From: Oryzias latipes
Lineage: Eukaryota > Chordata > Actinopteri > Beloniformes > Adrianichthyidae
Assembly (NCBI RefSeq): GCF_002234675.1
Contig: NC_019862.2
Location: 23,308,160-23,372,159 of the forward strand
Length of the DNA: 64,000 nucleotides
Direction: 5' to 3'
Part shown: one piece after another, positions 10,958 through 23,787 of the stretch
Layout: each line of letters opens with the position of its first letter
Position numbering within the stretch: the first letter of the stretch is position 1
The notes under the pieces: generated by a model
What the model was told of the DNA's origin: nothing
The model's input: only the letters and a program-made list of their open reading frames with translations
Database searches by the model: none
Translations under genes and position numbers: made by a program

Positions 10958-13425
10958 AAACGTTATAATTTTCCTTCCATTTTTAAGAATAAAAAAAAAG
11001 AAGGACAAAGAATGGCCACATTTACAAAAGGACACCACGGTCCACCTTTTTCAGGAGGAAATGGGGCCAATTCCAGGCAAATCCTTGTCCACAAGAAGTC
11101 GTTTTTTTTTTTTAAATGCCCACAATTGACTACTTTCAATGGGAAGAAGTCTTGCAAAATTATTACAAGATTTAGTAATTTTTCTTGTTTCTGCCATCTT
11201 TATATTAACTGTTTGTTCACAACCCACTGGTCACTGGTGAGGGTAGAAGCAACTCTTTCACACAATGGATCCTTACGACATCAAGATTCTGTGCTGTTGA
11301 TCTTACTATCCAGTGTCCAACGACGTTTGATACTCCTCCACTTGAGAAACAGCACTTGTCCCTACAGTGGGGCACATAACAGAACTGATCCTGCAAATTG
11401 GGATGCAAGCACCAGAGGGGATATTTTTCAATGGTGGCCATTTTGTAAGACCGCCACCAGAATGACCCTTTTAAGCCACAAATTTCTTTGAAATACATCC
11501 ACGTGGTCAATTTGAGAGATCTTGGTGTCTAGTGTCTAGTAATTTGCCTTTTTTTCATGCTAAATTGATGTTTCCAGCAGACAAAATGTCAGCAGACAAA
11601 ATATCAAGGTGACAGGCTGCTTGTTGAACCCATAGAGCGAAAGAAAAATTCATGGACATTTTTTTTTTTTACAGGCATGATTTGGGTGACAGGTCGGTCG
11701 TACTACTTATGCAACACAAAGGGGTAAGTAAGCAGGAAGTAGGTGAGATATGGGCGTGTCTTATGGATTTTGGATTCTTCCAACCACTCCAAAACCTGTG
11801 CACTGCGCAAATAGCCCATTTGTGCAGTTCAAGTGCACCTTATAGTGACTAAAGTGTGGCATAAAGGTCCCGTAAAATAGCATCACCCATATGTCATTAA
11901 AGTTGCTTTAGTTTTCTGTTTTAAGTAGTTGTATTGCCCTATTAAAAAGTTTTTCGCTAATGTAAATGTAAAAACAAAAACCATTAAAAATAGTCAGACA
12001 TTTGTCATGCAAAAGCTTTCAATTAACTGGAAGAAATAAAAAAAACCTTGGAAGGGCCAACAAAAACTTGGGAAAAACCACCACTATAGCTCATTGATCC
12101 ACTGACTAGAGTGTATCCTGGGTCATGATCCAGCTCACGCTTGATCAATGACTCAATATTGGAGAGGAAATGCTTATTCCAGAGCAAGTCCTGGTTTATG
12201 GCCAGCTCAGTGCCCTCCAGACAGCTGATTTACCGCAGACAAGGAAGATTAGCTGATTTCACAAACGGATGTCCACATGTCAATCGACTCATCCCCAACA
12301 TTCTTTTTTTTTATTATTTAACAGAAAAATAAACAAAGTCCATCTGACTTTTCTTCAGTATACTAGTTTAATGGAATAAATCTGCACAAAGACAAAAAAT
12401 AAATAAATTCATCACAAATTTGCATGTCTTAAAGATGTTCAATTAAAAAGAAATCTACGTTTTTTAGGACTGATGTTTTTCCTGATCTGAATGTCTAACA
12501 ATTTTGTTTGAGTTCTAATTGTGAACCAAGTAAGGCATAGAAAAAAAGTTTTATATATGTTTTTTTTCAGAAATAAATCAAAATCCAGTCGTGAAAGAGG
12601 GCAGCTTCACCTGTACATTTTTTGTGTAACATTAGGAATTTTGCTACAAAATTGTGGAAAAACACCCCCATTTTTTGTAAAACACTCTCTGCTCCAATTC
12701 CATAAGAAATGAAGGACATGCTAATAAAAAGATGCCTATTTTTAGAAAACAAATCTTCCATTCACTTTGTTCTAGATGTGCTTCTGCTTTCAAACAACCT
12801 CAGGCATCAGACAGTCAATGGCACTCAAAGAACATGCTAAAGCTTCATCATTGCAGCACTTACAAGTCTAAGGATGCCGGTTTATGGTTCCTCAGTTCCT
12901 CTGTGGTCGTGTGAGTGTTTGTGACCGCAGCAGCCCCCCTTTGGTCTTTGTAATACTGCAGGATCCGGCGTGCACATCGCGGCTGTCCTCCGATGAGCTG
13001 CACTCAGAGCAGCGGCTTGCATCCATCCGCCAGCATCCCTTACCACCTCCTGGTCTGGAGGCTGAGGGATGCTGCCGCTCTGAAGCCGGTGCTCCCATTT
13101 CAGCTCATTGGTTGAAAGAGGAAAGAGGGAGGGGGAGAGCCCCCCCCCCCCCCACAGCCAGTAATTCTCCGCGTTTTCTGGCACAGTAGTCCTCCCTAAC
13201 ATCAGAGAGAAACCATCTGTGGGGAGGAGCTGTTCTTCTAAAAAAGAAGGAGCAGGACTTTCATGACTGAGCCTGATGAAGACATTTCCATTCACAATAA
13301 TGATTCCATCATCAGGAAGCAGTTTCACAAAAAAACAAAAAAAACAAATAAACAATGGAAATGAATGAAAAGCACAACTGAGCCGTTTGGGTGACAAAAG
13401 GTAAATAATCTGACAAATATTTTAA
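10958..13425. other. intergenic DNA, no gene recognised
   Basis: AT-rich intergenic sequence. Open frames up to 171 codons (12882-13397, minus) have no splice context or motif and run through a poly-C tract at 13141-13153. I see no gene. Confidence 0.4.
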
Positions 13426-13725
13426 AGGCTACGTTTACACTGCCCTCTGCAACGTGCGGTCACGAGTTTCTACGACCGTTTTCAGGCTTTTACATACAAA
13501 ATATGTTGTATATCGGAATAGAGCTGTGAAATAAAATTCCTGATCTTTCTCCCCTTTTCAACGTTTTGCATCAAGCCTCTTCCAACTGTAGGAGGTGGAC
13601 ATGAGCTAGAAAACAGTAGAAAAAGACCCCCCCCCCCCCCCCCCTGCTTGTCCTGTGGAACGCCATGGGCTAAACTAGCATTCAAGAAAGTGCTTTTGGT
13701 CAACACTCCCCCATTTTAGGACAAA
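13426..13725 (-). repeat. dispersed repeat family A, copy 1
   Basis: It starts GGCTACGTTTACACTGCC and shares TACGACCGTTTTCAGGCT, AAGCCT.TTCCAACTGTAGG, GACATGAGCTAG and CCTGCTTGTCC blocks with 58690-59215 (opposite strand). A poly-C tract occupies 13627-13644. Internally deleted relative to the 58690 copy. Confidence 0.6.
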
Positions 13726-16206
13726 TTTGATCCCAAAACTAAAATAAATGAATAAGACTGACCAGTACAATCATCTTAAATGTATACATCTGCCAACAGA
13801 AAAGGGAAAAAAAAGCGCAGAGTTGATTTTGCAGCAGACACTGTTACAAAAATGTAGTATTTATGCTAAAAATAGTTGTGTTAAAACAAAGGCCAATGTT
13901 ATTTGCACGTAGTTGTGCGACCAAGTACAAAAACATACGTGACCTGTGCGGCCAAAATGCCCATTGCTGCAGTAACCCTAACCCTGCCCCATTATGTGTG
14001 AATAGTCACTTTATAAAATATAAAAATGTTTAAAAATGTTTCTTCATTCTTAAACACAGCAGAAAGATACAGAAGAACATGCTGACAGAAAATGACAAAA
14101 AAAAAAAGACTGAACAAACCAAACAAACATCCTGTCAACACAATAACAGGCTCTGGGTTGGAAGAAAAAGCTTCAGTAGATTAAAGTTTAATGTACTTTT
14201 ATGTTACTGCTTATAAACCTGTTTAAACCAAATCCTTTATTACGTTATCTATTTGACTTGATCACCTGAAATGCAGGCGTCTCCAGTCCAGTCCGCCCAT
14301 TTGCCAGCTAATCCTGCTACTGTTTCTGCTGGTCAGCTGGACCAGCTGAGTCCAGCTTCTAACTGTCTGATCACACCTGATCCAGGTCACCAGCAGCAAA
14401 TAAGACAGTTTTCTGGAGCAGAGACCAGCTTCTGCAGAGCTGAGGAGCTTTGTTCACATTCCAGTCAGTAGTTGGCAGTAATGCACATTAATGAAGATTA
14501 AGACCCAGATAAGAAGATGAAGAGAGTTGAAAAAGATGGAGAGAGACATATTGGAGCATGGAAACATTTAAAACATCAGAACTTTTTCTTTTATTTCTAA
14601 AACTTTACTGAAGATTTTTTTGTATTCTAAATTTCTCTTTTGACACATAAATCCCTTCTGCGGAGTTGAAACCCCATCTATCCCTCTACATCCAAGAATG
14701 GACAGAAAAAAAAAGAAAAAAAAAAGAAAAAAAAAACACATTTTTTCTGGAATTACAATGTTGTTGTTTTTTCAAATATTGACACAAGTGTTCAGGAAAT
14801 AAAATAACCTTATTTATCCACTGTCTCAAATTTGATCCATTCAACTTGGTTTAACTGTATTATAATTCATTGATTATCAATAAATCTTGCAGTCTTTCAA
14901 TACAGCAAGTAGTCATTTAAAAAAAGAACAACAATAGATGAGTTATTTTCACCATAAAGTTTTGAAATGTAGCAAAAACATTTGCAATTTCATGGAAGCA
15001 GGCACTTTGAAATGAGCAGGAATAACCCTTCTACTGGCTCTAGTGGAATGATGATGAACTACGGGGCAGAAAACAGACCTTATTCCATATGGTTTTAAAA
15101 GGAAAGTTTGAATCATTAAAATTAGAAAGGGGACTCCAAAATGTGTGTATCAAATATAATACACAGACTTAAGAAAAAAAAAGAAATAATTTAAACTAAC
15201 CCACAAATTAGAAAAGGATCCAACTGAGAACAAATCCAGACATAAACATTATTTGATTTGATTTGTCTCCAGGTTTGAGCCCCGACACTGACAGACAAGA
15301 GGAACAACGCAAGACACAAGGATGCAACACCTTAGTAGAATTTTGTTGCAGCTCATAGCCGGACTTTGACCGTTCCAGTCAGACACGGATGCTGCGACTT
15401 TATGAGAGGATTTAAAACAGAGGATGAACTGCAGGCATGATTATGTTTTCACACAGATGATCAAAGAAAGCTAGGCAACTATAAACGTAAAAGGAAACAG
15501 ATTTGTGACGAGGTACTAAGAAAATGTAATTAACCATCAAAACCAACAATTTTTAAACTGTGAGAAAAACTTTTTTTTGTTAGAATAAAAGGTTTTTCAA
15601 TCTATCAAAAATTTTTCATTATATTTCTCTGTGTGACTAAAAAAGGCTGTAAATGAAAGCAAAGAAACAAAGAAGTTCATGTAAACACACAGGGTTCTGT
15701 TCTAGGTCTGTTTGTGAAATGATGACATATTTTTGAACTGAATTGAGGAAAATAAAGAAAAATAAATCACTTGAAACTGTTTGGTGTTAAATGAACTGAG
15801 AGAGTCTTTAAAACTGCTAAACCATGTTTCGATCATGAAAGTCAGTTTCATCAGGGGTGGGAATGACCTCAGCTTTCTTTAATGAAGCGTTTAGATGTCG
15901 TCATATGTAAGCAATAATGCATTTTAACCGCGCTCACATACAGAAAACATACAGATTTCATGTTGTAATCAACATTTTCCCCTTCTTTTTATCCCATAAA
16001 TGAGCTTAAAGTTTGTTTAGACTTTTGTGTAATTACTAGGGTTTTTGGTGTTTGAATCTCATTTACCATAAATGTAAATGTGGCATATTCCTCAGTCTTG
16101 AAATGACCTCAGGGGTCCCACACAACAACAAAGGCCACCTTGCAATCTGAAATAAAACGTTTAGTTGATCATTTGTAGTTTGCAATGTTTATAGGAGATG
16201 GTAAAC
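13726..16206. other. intergenic DNA, no gene recognised
   Basis: AT-rich with A-rich simple tracts (for example around 14700-14740). A 66-codon frame at 14271-14471 lacks any motif. Nothing supported. Confidence 0.4.
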
Positions 16207-16359
16207 AGTTCAATTCAACTTTTATTATACAGCCCAATAATATCAACAGGCTTCACACCAGTAATTGTATAAATCATAAAACCAATCATGCAATACAATA
16301 GGTCATGGCTAAACTAAACTGAACAGACCAAGCTGAACTGGGTATTCCTGTCCTTAGAC
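16207..16359 (-). mobile_element. LINE/SINE 3' fragment with AATTG tail, split by a hAT element
   Basis: Read on the minus strand this is a non-LTR 3' end with an AATTGAA tail, homologous to 25586-25780. Shared blocks are ACC.GTAATTGTA, AAACTAAACTG and the CCCTCCAT end. The continuation (CCTCCATCTTGG) resumes at about 16779, after the inserted hAT element. Confidence 0.6.
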
Positions 16360-16778
16360 CAGGAGTGTCAAACTCATTTTCACTTAGGGCCACATCAGCA
16401 TAGTGACTGTCCTCAAAGGGCCAGATATAACTTATACATGTAACTAAATGTAATGAAAAATAAATGTAACTATTCATTAATGTTAAATAACTCTTATTTA
16501 CTATAATTTTTCAAAGGGACAATTCCAGTTGCATAGAAAACATATGTTTGCTTGTTACTCTTGCATAAATACTTTTAAATTTGATTTGACAGTGTTTGAG
16601 TCCTAATGTCTAGTTGCCCAATCCGATATTTCAAGTCCAATTCCCCCTAGATATGAATAAACACACCAATCTTTACTTTTTTATTTTAAGAAATTAAAAA
16701 CTTTTATACTCTCGCGGGCCACATAAAATGACATAGCGGGCCACGTTTGGCCTCGAGTCTGACACATGTGCCTTAGAC
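16352..16778. mobile_element. hAT-type MITE with perfect 8-bp TSD
   Basis: The element spans 16360-16770 (411 bp). Left terminus CAGGAGTGTCAAACTC; right terminus complement CACATGTGTCAGACTC. An exact 8-bp duplication CCTTAGAC sits at 16352-16359 and 16771-16778. The GGGCCACAT and CGGGCCAC blocks near the ends match the abundant fish 'GTGTCAAACTCATTTTC' repeat. No coding capacity. Confidence 0.85.
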
Positions 16779-16883
16779 CCTCCATCTTGGAGGATAAACT
16801 TTGAACGGTTTCTGTAAATTACAAGGATTTGAATTGCCGTACATTTGAGCTGCAGAGCTCTGTTTTTGTGTTTCTGCAGATCA

Positions 16884-16980
16884 GGGGTCTGTAGCCTTAA
16901 ATTCGCCAGTTTCTTACTGACCAAAACCTAACAAACCTTTGTACCATAAAAGGACTCCTATTACAGGAATTTCCCTTTCA
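16884..16980 (+). repeat. fragment of a CAGGGGTC-ended hAT-like repeat
   Basis: CAGGGGTCTGTAGCC followed by TTTCTTACTGACCAAAACCT matches the repeat starting at 52500. Only the left end is present. Confidence 0.5.
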
Positions 16981-17000
16981 TTTTAAATATACTCATTGGA

Positions 17001-17143
17001 CCCCTTGACGCCTGAATTTATTTCTTCCTATACCTTTTTTTTTATCTGTTATGTTTTTCTTTTCAAGTAGAAGCTAAAAAAAGGTAAATTTGGAACCAAA
17101 GGGGTTCGATGCATATTTCCATCAGTAGGCGTTAAGGGGTTAA
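17001..17143. mobile_element. short TIR element with a TTAA at one flank
   Basis: A 139-bp unit runs from CCCCTTGACGCCT (17001) to AGGCGTTAAGGGG (17139), with termini inverted and nearly identical over 13 bp. TTAA follows directly at 17140-17143. The left flank is TGGA, so the duplication is not intact. The ends and TTAA suggest a piggyBac-type MITE, tentatively. Confidence 0.45.
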
Positions 17144-19927
17144 ATCAGGGGGTTAAATGCAAGCTTTTTGACTCGTAGACCAGAAGGTTCTATAATTTGA
17201 CAGAAGTGCCGGACCAGGAGCAGATTCATGGTGTGTTTTGGTAATCTCTACAGAGAAAGAAATAAGATGGAATCTGGACAAAAACATGCTTTAATTTGGA
17301 TTAAAAATAGATTTATGTATTTGTAAAATAGAACATGTTGGAGTTTTTATTTCAAAACTGAGTTCTGTTCTCATTTTGGTATCAATTGCACCAATAGGTT
17401 GATATCCTCCAGGGAAAAATGAAAATATAGATTAATGCTGCGTTCATGTGCTGTTGGAATGTCTGGAAAATAGACTCAGAAAACGTATGTGAATGTTAAA
17501 AAACATCAACAAATCTTCCAACACCAAATTAATGCAGAATAACTCTCTCCCCTTAAAAAAAGGGTCAATTTATTTGTATGCACCATCTATGGAGAGACAT
17601 CAGAAAACAAAACATTAATAAGGATTATCAATGTCATTTATAACAGCTTGGTGGGCCCACTGCTGGGTTAAATGATCCTTTCAAAATTTAAAAACACTAG
17701 GATATTTTTTCATTTTACTCGAGTACTTAAATCCATGGAATATTTTTGTTTCTATAACTATAGATTTTTATCCATTTTTAAGTAGGAAACCTTGCAAAAT
17801 CAGTGACTGACAATTCTTGTTTTTTGTTTAAATGTAGGTCCAATCACATTTCTAAAAGTAGAAATAAAATCACAATTTTGTTCACCCCACTGTTTAAATA
17901 ACAAAATCCCAGAGAACAAAACTCAAGACTCAAGATTGAATTGAATTCAAGCTTTGTTCATGAGTCACACGGTTTTCTTTTTCTGCAAATCAGAGGTGTT
18001 TATGCCAGCTGCACTTTCATGTCCCCAGGTGGTCAAATGATGAATTACACCCAGAAATCTTTCTTTGGCATTGGTAAAGGAATGACCGTATCTTTTTGTT
18101 TTCTTGGTCATGTCACGAAAGTGTTTAAACCAAAATTATATTATGTAGTTAATTTTCCATGTATTTATTTAGTTTTTTCATTTTAGTTTTTTATTCAAAA
18201 GGTCAGAGGTCTGCCTTATGTGGCTCCATTGTGGCTGTCTTTAAGAAAAATAAAGTTTTGGATTTCAAAATGCAAAAAGTAAGTAGTGAAATTAAAAAAA
18301 AAAGTAAACAAACTAACTTTATTCAATCCACTCGCAGTACGCACCACTCAATGAGGTTTCTGACCGAATTTCTGAAAAGATCCATCAGTTTCTTTTTTAA
18401 TTTTTCTAAAGGGTGTCGAAGTTTCATTTAAGTGTTGTACGTAAACTCAATGCCAGCCTGTTTTATTCTTTTTTTAAGTTTAATATAATTTTTTTTTTTT
18501 TGCAGAAACTACTAATTTGTTTCACAAGCACAGCTAATCACGCCTTTGCTTTGGGTCATGTATGACTTCATTTAGTGGAAAATCAACATGTGTATGAATT
18601 TGCACCAGTTCCAACTTCTAACGCCTGAACTTGCACTCAGGTGGTGCTGAGTGACGAAGAACTTTGGAATATTTGTGCTGCTCAGAAAAAAGAAAACACT
18701 GATCCACTACTTTCAGTTTCCCGCTCTGTTTGCTTTCATTTGTCATCATTGTGAGTGGCAGACCAGATGAAGTCCAGACATTTCAGCTCACTGTTAATAT
18801 TAGCTCATTCCTGCTCAGATCAAAACGCTTCGTCGATGAGGGAAACACCTCTTGACACCGAAATCCAGGGCAGGCGCTGCCCACAGGTGGCTGAGCCCAT
18901 TCAAACTTGTTGACAGCTCTCTGAAAAAATGGTTTAAGAGGAGAATCCACACATGTGATGATTTTTATTACCTCAAGAAAAAGAGAAAAGACACATCAAT
19001 CTGTCATTATGGCCAAAAATGAAAATATTCAAATAAGCCCTCCGTTCCCCAATCACGTCGGCTGTTTACAATGGTGAGGGAATTAAACTGACAACTCCCA
19101 TTAACATGGTTTTCACTCAAAATTGAGCGTGAATGATTCAAAAAGTTTGTAGCTTTGAAAATTTTTGGTTTAAAACAAACATAACAAGAGTTATGACATA
19201 AAACTTTAATACTCCTGGGAATAAATCCTTTAAGCTACGCCTGGTTACTTTTCTGACGTCTTTTACAAAGTTTTGACTTTGTGGAATTTATACTTTCCTA
19301 TTTTGTGACTACATGTTTGATCTACAGAACATAAAAACTCAATATCTGTGATTTTTTTCCAATAAAAAATGACTAAATTCACCACTCAAAAACTGTCCAA
19401 CAAACAGGTTTTTTGGACAGTTTTAGGTTCATTGTGGAATTATTGAGTAATCAAAAAAATATCTGTAAACAGAGAAGTAATAGTGAAAAGATCAAGATCA
19501 CAAAAACAGTTTCAAGGGTGAATTATTAGAGCAAATTGCTAAAAAAGCTATGAAAAACCTGGACAACTAAAGGTTAAACATATTTACTAACAAGTCAAAA
19601 TAAATGTCTTCTCCATTTTAGTTTTTTTTTCCCTTCAACCTTTTCTCTTTTGCTATTCAAACAGACTGTTCTGAATGAATGGGATACAATTAAATCATTT
19701 TTGTCCTTTAGACTCAGCCAGCTAACAAATTTACATATACAATTTCTGAAAGTGATGATAATACCATGTTTGTTTATTTATTTCCTCTACTTTCAGTCTT
19801 TTCTTTGGCTGCTATTGTTCCTGCTGTCACTGTAGATTTACTGCAATTGTTAAATTGCTAAGGTATTTGTTCAGAAATAAGAGATAACAAATATTTAATT
19901 GCTTTATTGTTTAGCACTCCCTTAATA
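17144..19927. other. intergenic DNA, no gene recognised
   Basis: AT-rich sequence with several short open frames (up to 90 codons near 18159-18431) that have no motif and no splice context. I see nothing supportable. Confidence 0.4.
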
Positions 19928-20765
19928 AAAAGTAGTACACTTATTTTATTTTATTAAATACTTGAGTATAGGTATAGCAAGTATACTGTAGACTTCGTTC
20001 GGGCAGTAAAGGAAGTGAAAGAACTGAATACTTTTTCAGACTAATAAGAACATTCTATTTTTACAAAATATAAATAGTATATAAAAAGTAAACTTCAACT
20101 TTTAGTATAGACTAAGTACATTTGTAGCAATTCAATGGACTACTTTTTGCTAAGGTTGCTGGAAAATAAACAAACAAATCTTACCTGTTTCATCCTGTAG
20201 AAATCATTTTGGTGAACAAGGGGTGGGGCTTAGATTCCATTTTATTTGTTCAGGAAGAAGCAGGTTATTTCTTTGAAAATGGATCAATCTGTGTTGATTT
20301 TTAAACTTTTTTGTGTCAAGCGTGTCTTCTCCTGATTTCTTGTTTTGTGCGTAATGAGTGGATAATACTCTGGTTTGTTTTGTAATGTTAATGTTTGGAC
20401 TTGTCACTGTTTTCCTTAATTACTCACAGGTGAGTGAAGGGGTGGTCACTTCTTATTGAAGCAGATGTGAAAATTACAGGGAAGTGAGAAGAAAAAAGAA
20501 TTGGATGTTGGGCGCTGGAGTTTCCCTTCAACTCTCTCTTAGCAAAAAGTAGTCTCTTTAAGTTTACTACAGTACTAGAATATTTAGTTTATACTAAAAG
20601 TGAGGTAGTGTGCTTGACGGTTACTTTTTAGATATTATCTATTTATTGTAAAATTAGATGTTCCAATTTAGTTCGAAGAAGTACCCAATTAACATACTTA
20701 CTCCACTACACATATACTTATACTCATACTCAAGTACTTAATAAAATAAACTTCAAGAGTTTACT
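19928..20765. mobile_element. foldback element with about 230-bp inverted arms
   Basis: The left arm (about 19928-20155) and the right arm (about 20536-20765) are imperfect reverse complements. TTTATTTTATTAA.TACTTGAGTAT lies near the outer ends and CTACTTTTTGCTAAG at the inner ends. About 380 bp separate the arms. Long inverted arms with no coding capacity fit a foldback or long-TIR MITE. Exact termini and target duplication were not resolved. Confidence 0.65.
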
Positions 20766-20950
20766 TTCAGCCATGAGCCGTCCTCATGACGTATTTAAAA
20801 AACAAAATTCTTATTGAAACTTCTACTTCTCTTTCTTCTCATCTTCTCATTTGGAATGGTGGTTGCATGGCAACAACGGTGATAAGGAATCAAGAGGAAA
20901 ATGTTACTACGGGGGGAATTCCTCTTGCCAAGGAATGAGGAGTCAGTAAA

Positions 20951-21500
20951 GCTTTGTTCACACCGCCCTCAGCAACGCACTTTCGAGCGACCACTTCCAA
21001 TGAAAAGTCAATGTAGATGTGCATTTTAGGCTTCCGTATTCAAAACTCTCACATTTATTTGTAGCTACGCAAGCTTTTGCAACCATTTTCGAGCTCTACG
21101 TATAAAATTAAAAAGTATTGGCCATTGAACGTCTGTTGAAAGTTACACCAGGTAAAACTTTGACCAATCAGAGACATATGAAATAAGTGGTGACACACGG
21201 CGACAAGCCTGATGACGTTTGCAAATAAAGATAAACAAAAGCAATCTCCTGACATGATGTTCATCCATATGCGCCATTTCAAGAATGCTGGCAAACGTAC
21301 TGAACCATTTTTTGCCCAATACATGAGATTTGCACCGCTTCCACATTTTGCACCATGCCTCTACTAACTGTAGGTGGTGGACATCAACTAATAGACAGTA
21401 GAAAAAGAAGAAGACGCCCCTCCCTGCTTGTCCAGTGTGAACACCAGGGGCTAAATACCTTTGGTGCATTCTTGAATGTCTAGTGTGGATGTATCTTTAC
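20951..21500 (-). repeat. dispersed repeat family A, copy 2
   Basis: About 550 bp, starting AAAGCTTTGTTCACACCGCC and ending AGTGTGGATGTATCTTT, so the two ends are loosely inverted. It shares ACTAACTGTAGGTGGTGGAC and CTGCTTGTCCAGTGTGAACA blocks with other family A copies. Confidence 0.6.
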
Positions 21501-22143
21501 TTACTCCGAAGCGGTATTCGCACCGGCTGCATGTGGTACGTTCAAGAACATGCTATATGCGGTTTTATGAATGCACATTTGGCCTTAGGTATTCATAATG
21601 GACATGCATGGAGCAACAGACGGATATTCTTCTTCTCTTGTTTTTTTATTGTTCACTAGCGCTTGCCTGCTACCTACGGTGGGATGAAATGTGATGGGAA
21701 AAGTCAAAGCGGTGCAAATCCCAGAAACCTTTCTCTGGGCTTTTGTGTTCACAGCTCTGCTCCCATAAATGTCATATCAATCCAAACACACACAATTGCA
21801 CAAAACGCAATTATTAATTTGTCCTTTATGATCATGCTCACAACAGTCGTAACTTCCGTGTTTTTGAAAAGGATGCTTCATACACGCCACTAATAAATCC
21901 CCGATTGGTAAAAGTGCAGCATTGCTGCGATTTAGCGTAAAGAAATTCAACTGGTTGAGCTTTTAGCGCAAACGCCCAATTTGTAAGTAGAGACCTTGAC
22001 AAGACTTAAAAACTTGTGTTGCGAAGCGCGATCACGAGTACTTTGGACACAGAAGCCTGAAATTCTGGTCTACGTGTGTTTGCATAGATTTTTATTGACA
22101 GTGTGTCCCAAACGTGAGTCGACGCAGCAGGTGTGAATGCAGC
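21501..22143 (+). repeat. dispersed repeat family A, divergent copy 3
   Basis: It abuts copy 2 in opposite orientation. It contains the CTACCTACGGTGGGATGAAA, AATTTGTCCTTTATGATCAT and right-end GGTGTGAATGCAGCAT blocks also seen at 33470-33980. No coding capacity. Confidence 0.5.
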
Positions 22144-22479
22144 ATGAAAAGGAAAGAAAACAATTAGTCCATGCAGCACTGATCATTCTTTCAAGGTTAT
22201 TACCTAAAAATGTTGGATTGCAGGTCACCAGGATGGAATACACACATCTGTGGTACAATAAAGGGAAAATGCATCCTGCTTCGTAAGCCAATAAAGACTC
22301 TGATCCAAGTCCCAGTGTTTTTAACTTGGGTGCTCGGTTCAGTGACAACCGAAAATGAAGGAGGGGATGGCTGGAAGTGGAGAACCGTCTCTGAAAATCT
22401 GCTCCCCGGCGGTGACTCCCTCACTTTAATCAGGTATTAGTTTAAACAGCATTGTTAAATAAGGACAATACAAACATTT

Positions 22480-22740
22480 CCTCTCGGCGTGGAGCCCATC
22501 AGGCGCCTGCCACTTACACTAAATGGATAATTGAGAAAAAATAAACTGTGGGGTCCACTTGCTGCGGGCCAACTGGATCTCTGAGTTAGTGTGTGTGCTT
22601 GGCAGCGGCGGCGGGGAGGAAAATTGAAGGCAGATTTTCCACGGCAGGCTCGACTCCAAATTGCTCATTTTGGACAGCGAATTTGCTCTGGCACGAGATG
22701 TGACAGTGATATTCATTTCAGAGCTTACACAGCACCGATC
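22480..22740. promoter_or_regulatory. candidate conserved non-coding element
   Basis: A stretch of balanced base composition and high complexity inside AT-rich intergenic DNA, with no repeat match and no coding frame. It contains AATTGAG and GTGGGGTCCAC motifs and ends at a CA microsatellite (22741-22780). The call is based on texture only; cross-species alignment is needed. Confidence 0.25.
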
Positions 22741-22780
22741 GCACACACACACACACTCACCAACACCCACACACACACAC
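22741..22780. repeat. CA microsatellite (interrupted)
   Basis: Two CA tracts separated by TCACCAACACC. Confidence 0.85.
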
Positions 22781-23149
22781 TCTGCAGCTGAACCAAAATG
22801 ATGACAGAAAACTCCAAACTAGCTTCAAAAGAGAAACCGAAACTCCACAGCTTCTCTGATCAAAAGATTTCAGGCCCTCTCCATTCTTCTTCCACGCCCG
22901 GACATTCACATAGACTGACCACACGTGTCTCTATGTGCTTTTATGGAGAGTCTGTGTTCATGTTAGTGTGATGCAAGCTGATATTAAAAACCCAGTATGA
23001 GTTCTTTCGCAGGAACCAGCAGGGATTGGATTTCCTCTGAGATTGGAATCCTTGTTGTCTTTTCCATCAATTTCTGTAATATTCTTTGCATGTTAGGGTT
23101 TAAGAAAAATATTAAAGCTGTGATCAGCATTGCATGGCCTGCTTTTCTC

Positions 23150-23343
23150 TGGTCACTACGGTTTCCTCCCACGATCCAAAAACAAGCTTTACAGGGTGAT
23201 TGGTCATTCTGAATTGTCCCTTGGCAGGAAAGGGAGAATGTGTGGTTGTGTGGCCCTGCCACTATCTGGCAGTAGCTGGGATAGGCTCCAACAACCTCAC
23301 GATGCTTAAGAAGCTTAGGCGGTCTCTGAAGTTGGATGGATGG
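23150..23343 (+). repeat. common teleost repeat fragment with GGATGGAT end
   Basis: GGTTTCCTCCCACGATCC, then AAAACAAGCTTTACAGG, TGAATTGTCCC, TGGGATAGGCTCCAACA and a GGATGGATGG end. The order matches a very common fish dispersed repeat. A shorter copy lies at 49285-49445. Confidence 0.65.
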
Positions 23344-23574
23344 AGACTCAGCAGCAGAGAAAATCCTTGTGATCATGCAAAGCCTTCTTTTAGCATTGAA
23401 TTAAAGCTAAGGAGGAGATGTTGCCACCACAAAATCATACATTAGATTTATAATAAACTTTCGATATAAGCAACGTGTGTGGAAAATGTGGCTGAAAGTT
23501 AAAGTAAAATTTTGCCAAATTAAATTTTTTGTTTTATTTCAGTCAATTTTCTGTGACGTTTCTGTGACGTTTCC

Positions 23575-23787
23575 TTAACCCTTGTGCTATCTTAGGTGAC
23601 CCCACCCTTACATTGACGTGTTCTCCCTACCATGACAAAGGTGGATAGAGGTGGAAAGATTTCATGTAATCCATGGACAACAGTGAAGATCACAAATCAT
23701 TGAAGAAAAAAGGTTTAACGCACTGTCTAGTGGGTCTAGATGACCCAACTCCCAATGTTGAAGTGCCTAGGATAGCACAAGGCTTTA
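23575..23787 (+). mobile_element. TTAA-flanked piggyBac-like MITE, copy 1
   Basis: The element is 23579-23783 (205 bp). TTAA precedes CCCTTGTGCTATCTTAGG. The right end GGATAGCACAAGG is followed by a decayed site (CTTTAG). Inside is a GGGTCTAGATGACCC palindrome. About 90% similar by eye to copies at 25219 and 55722. Confidence 0.8.

Noticed and set aside
12882-13397. 171-codon minus-strand frame
   Set aside because: It crosses a poly-C tract and has no domain, splice signals or conserved composition.
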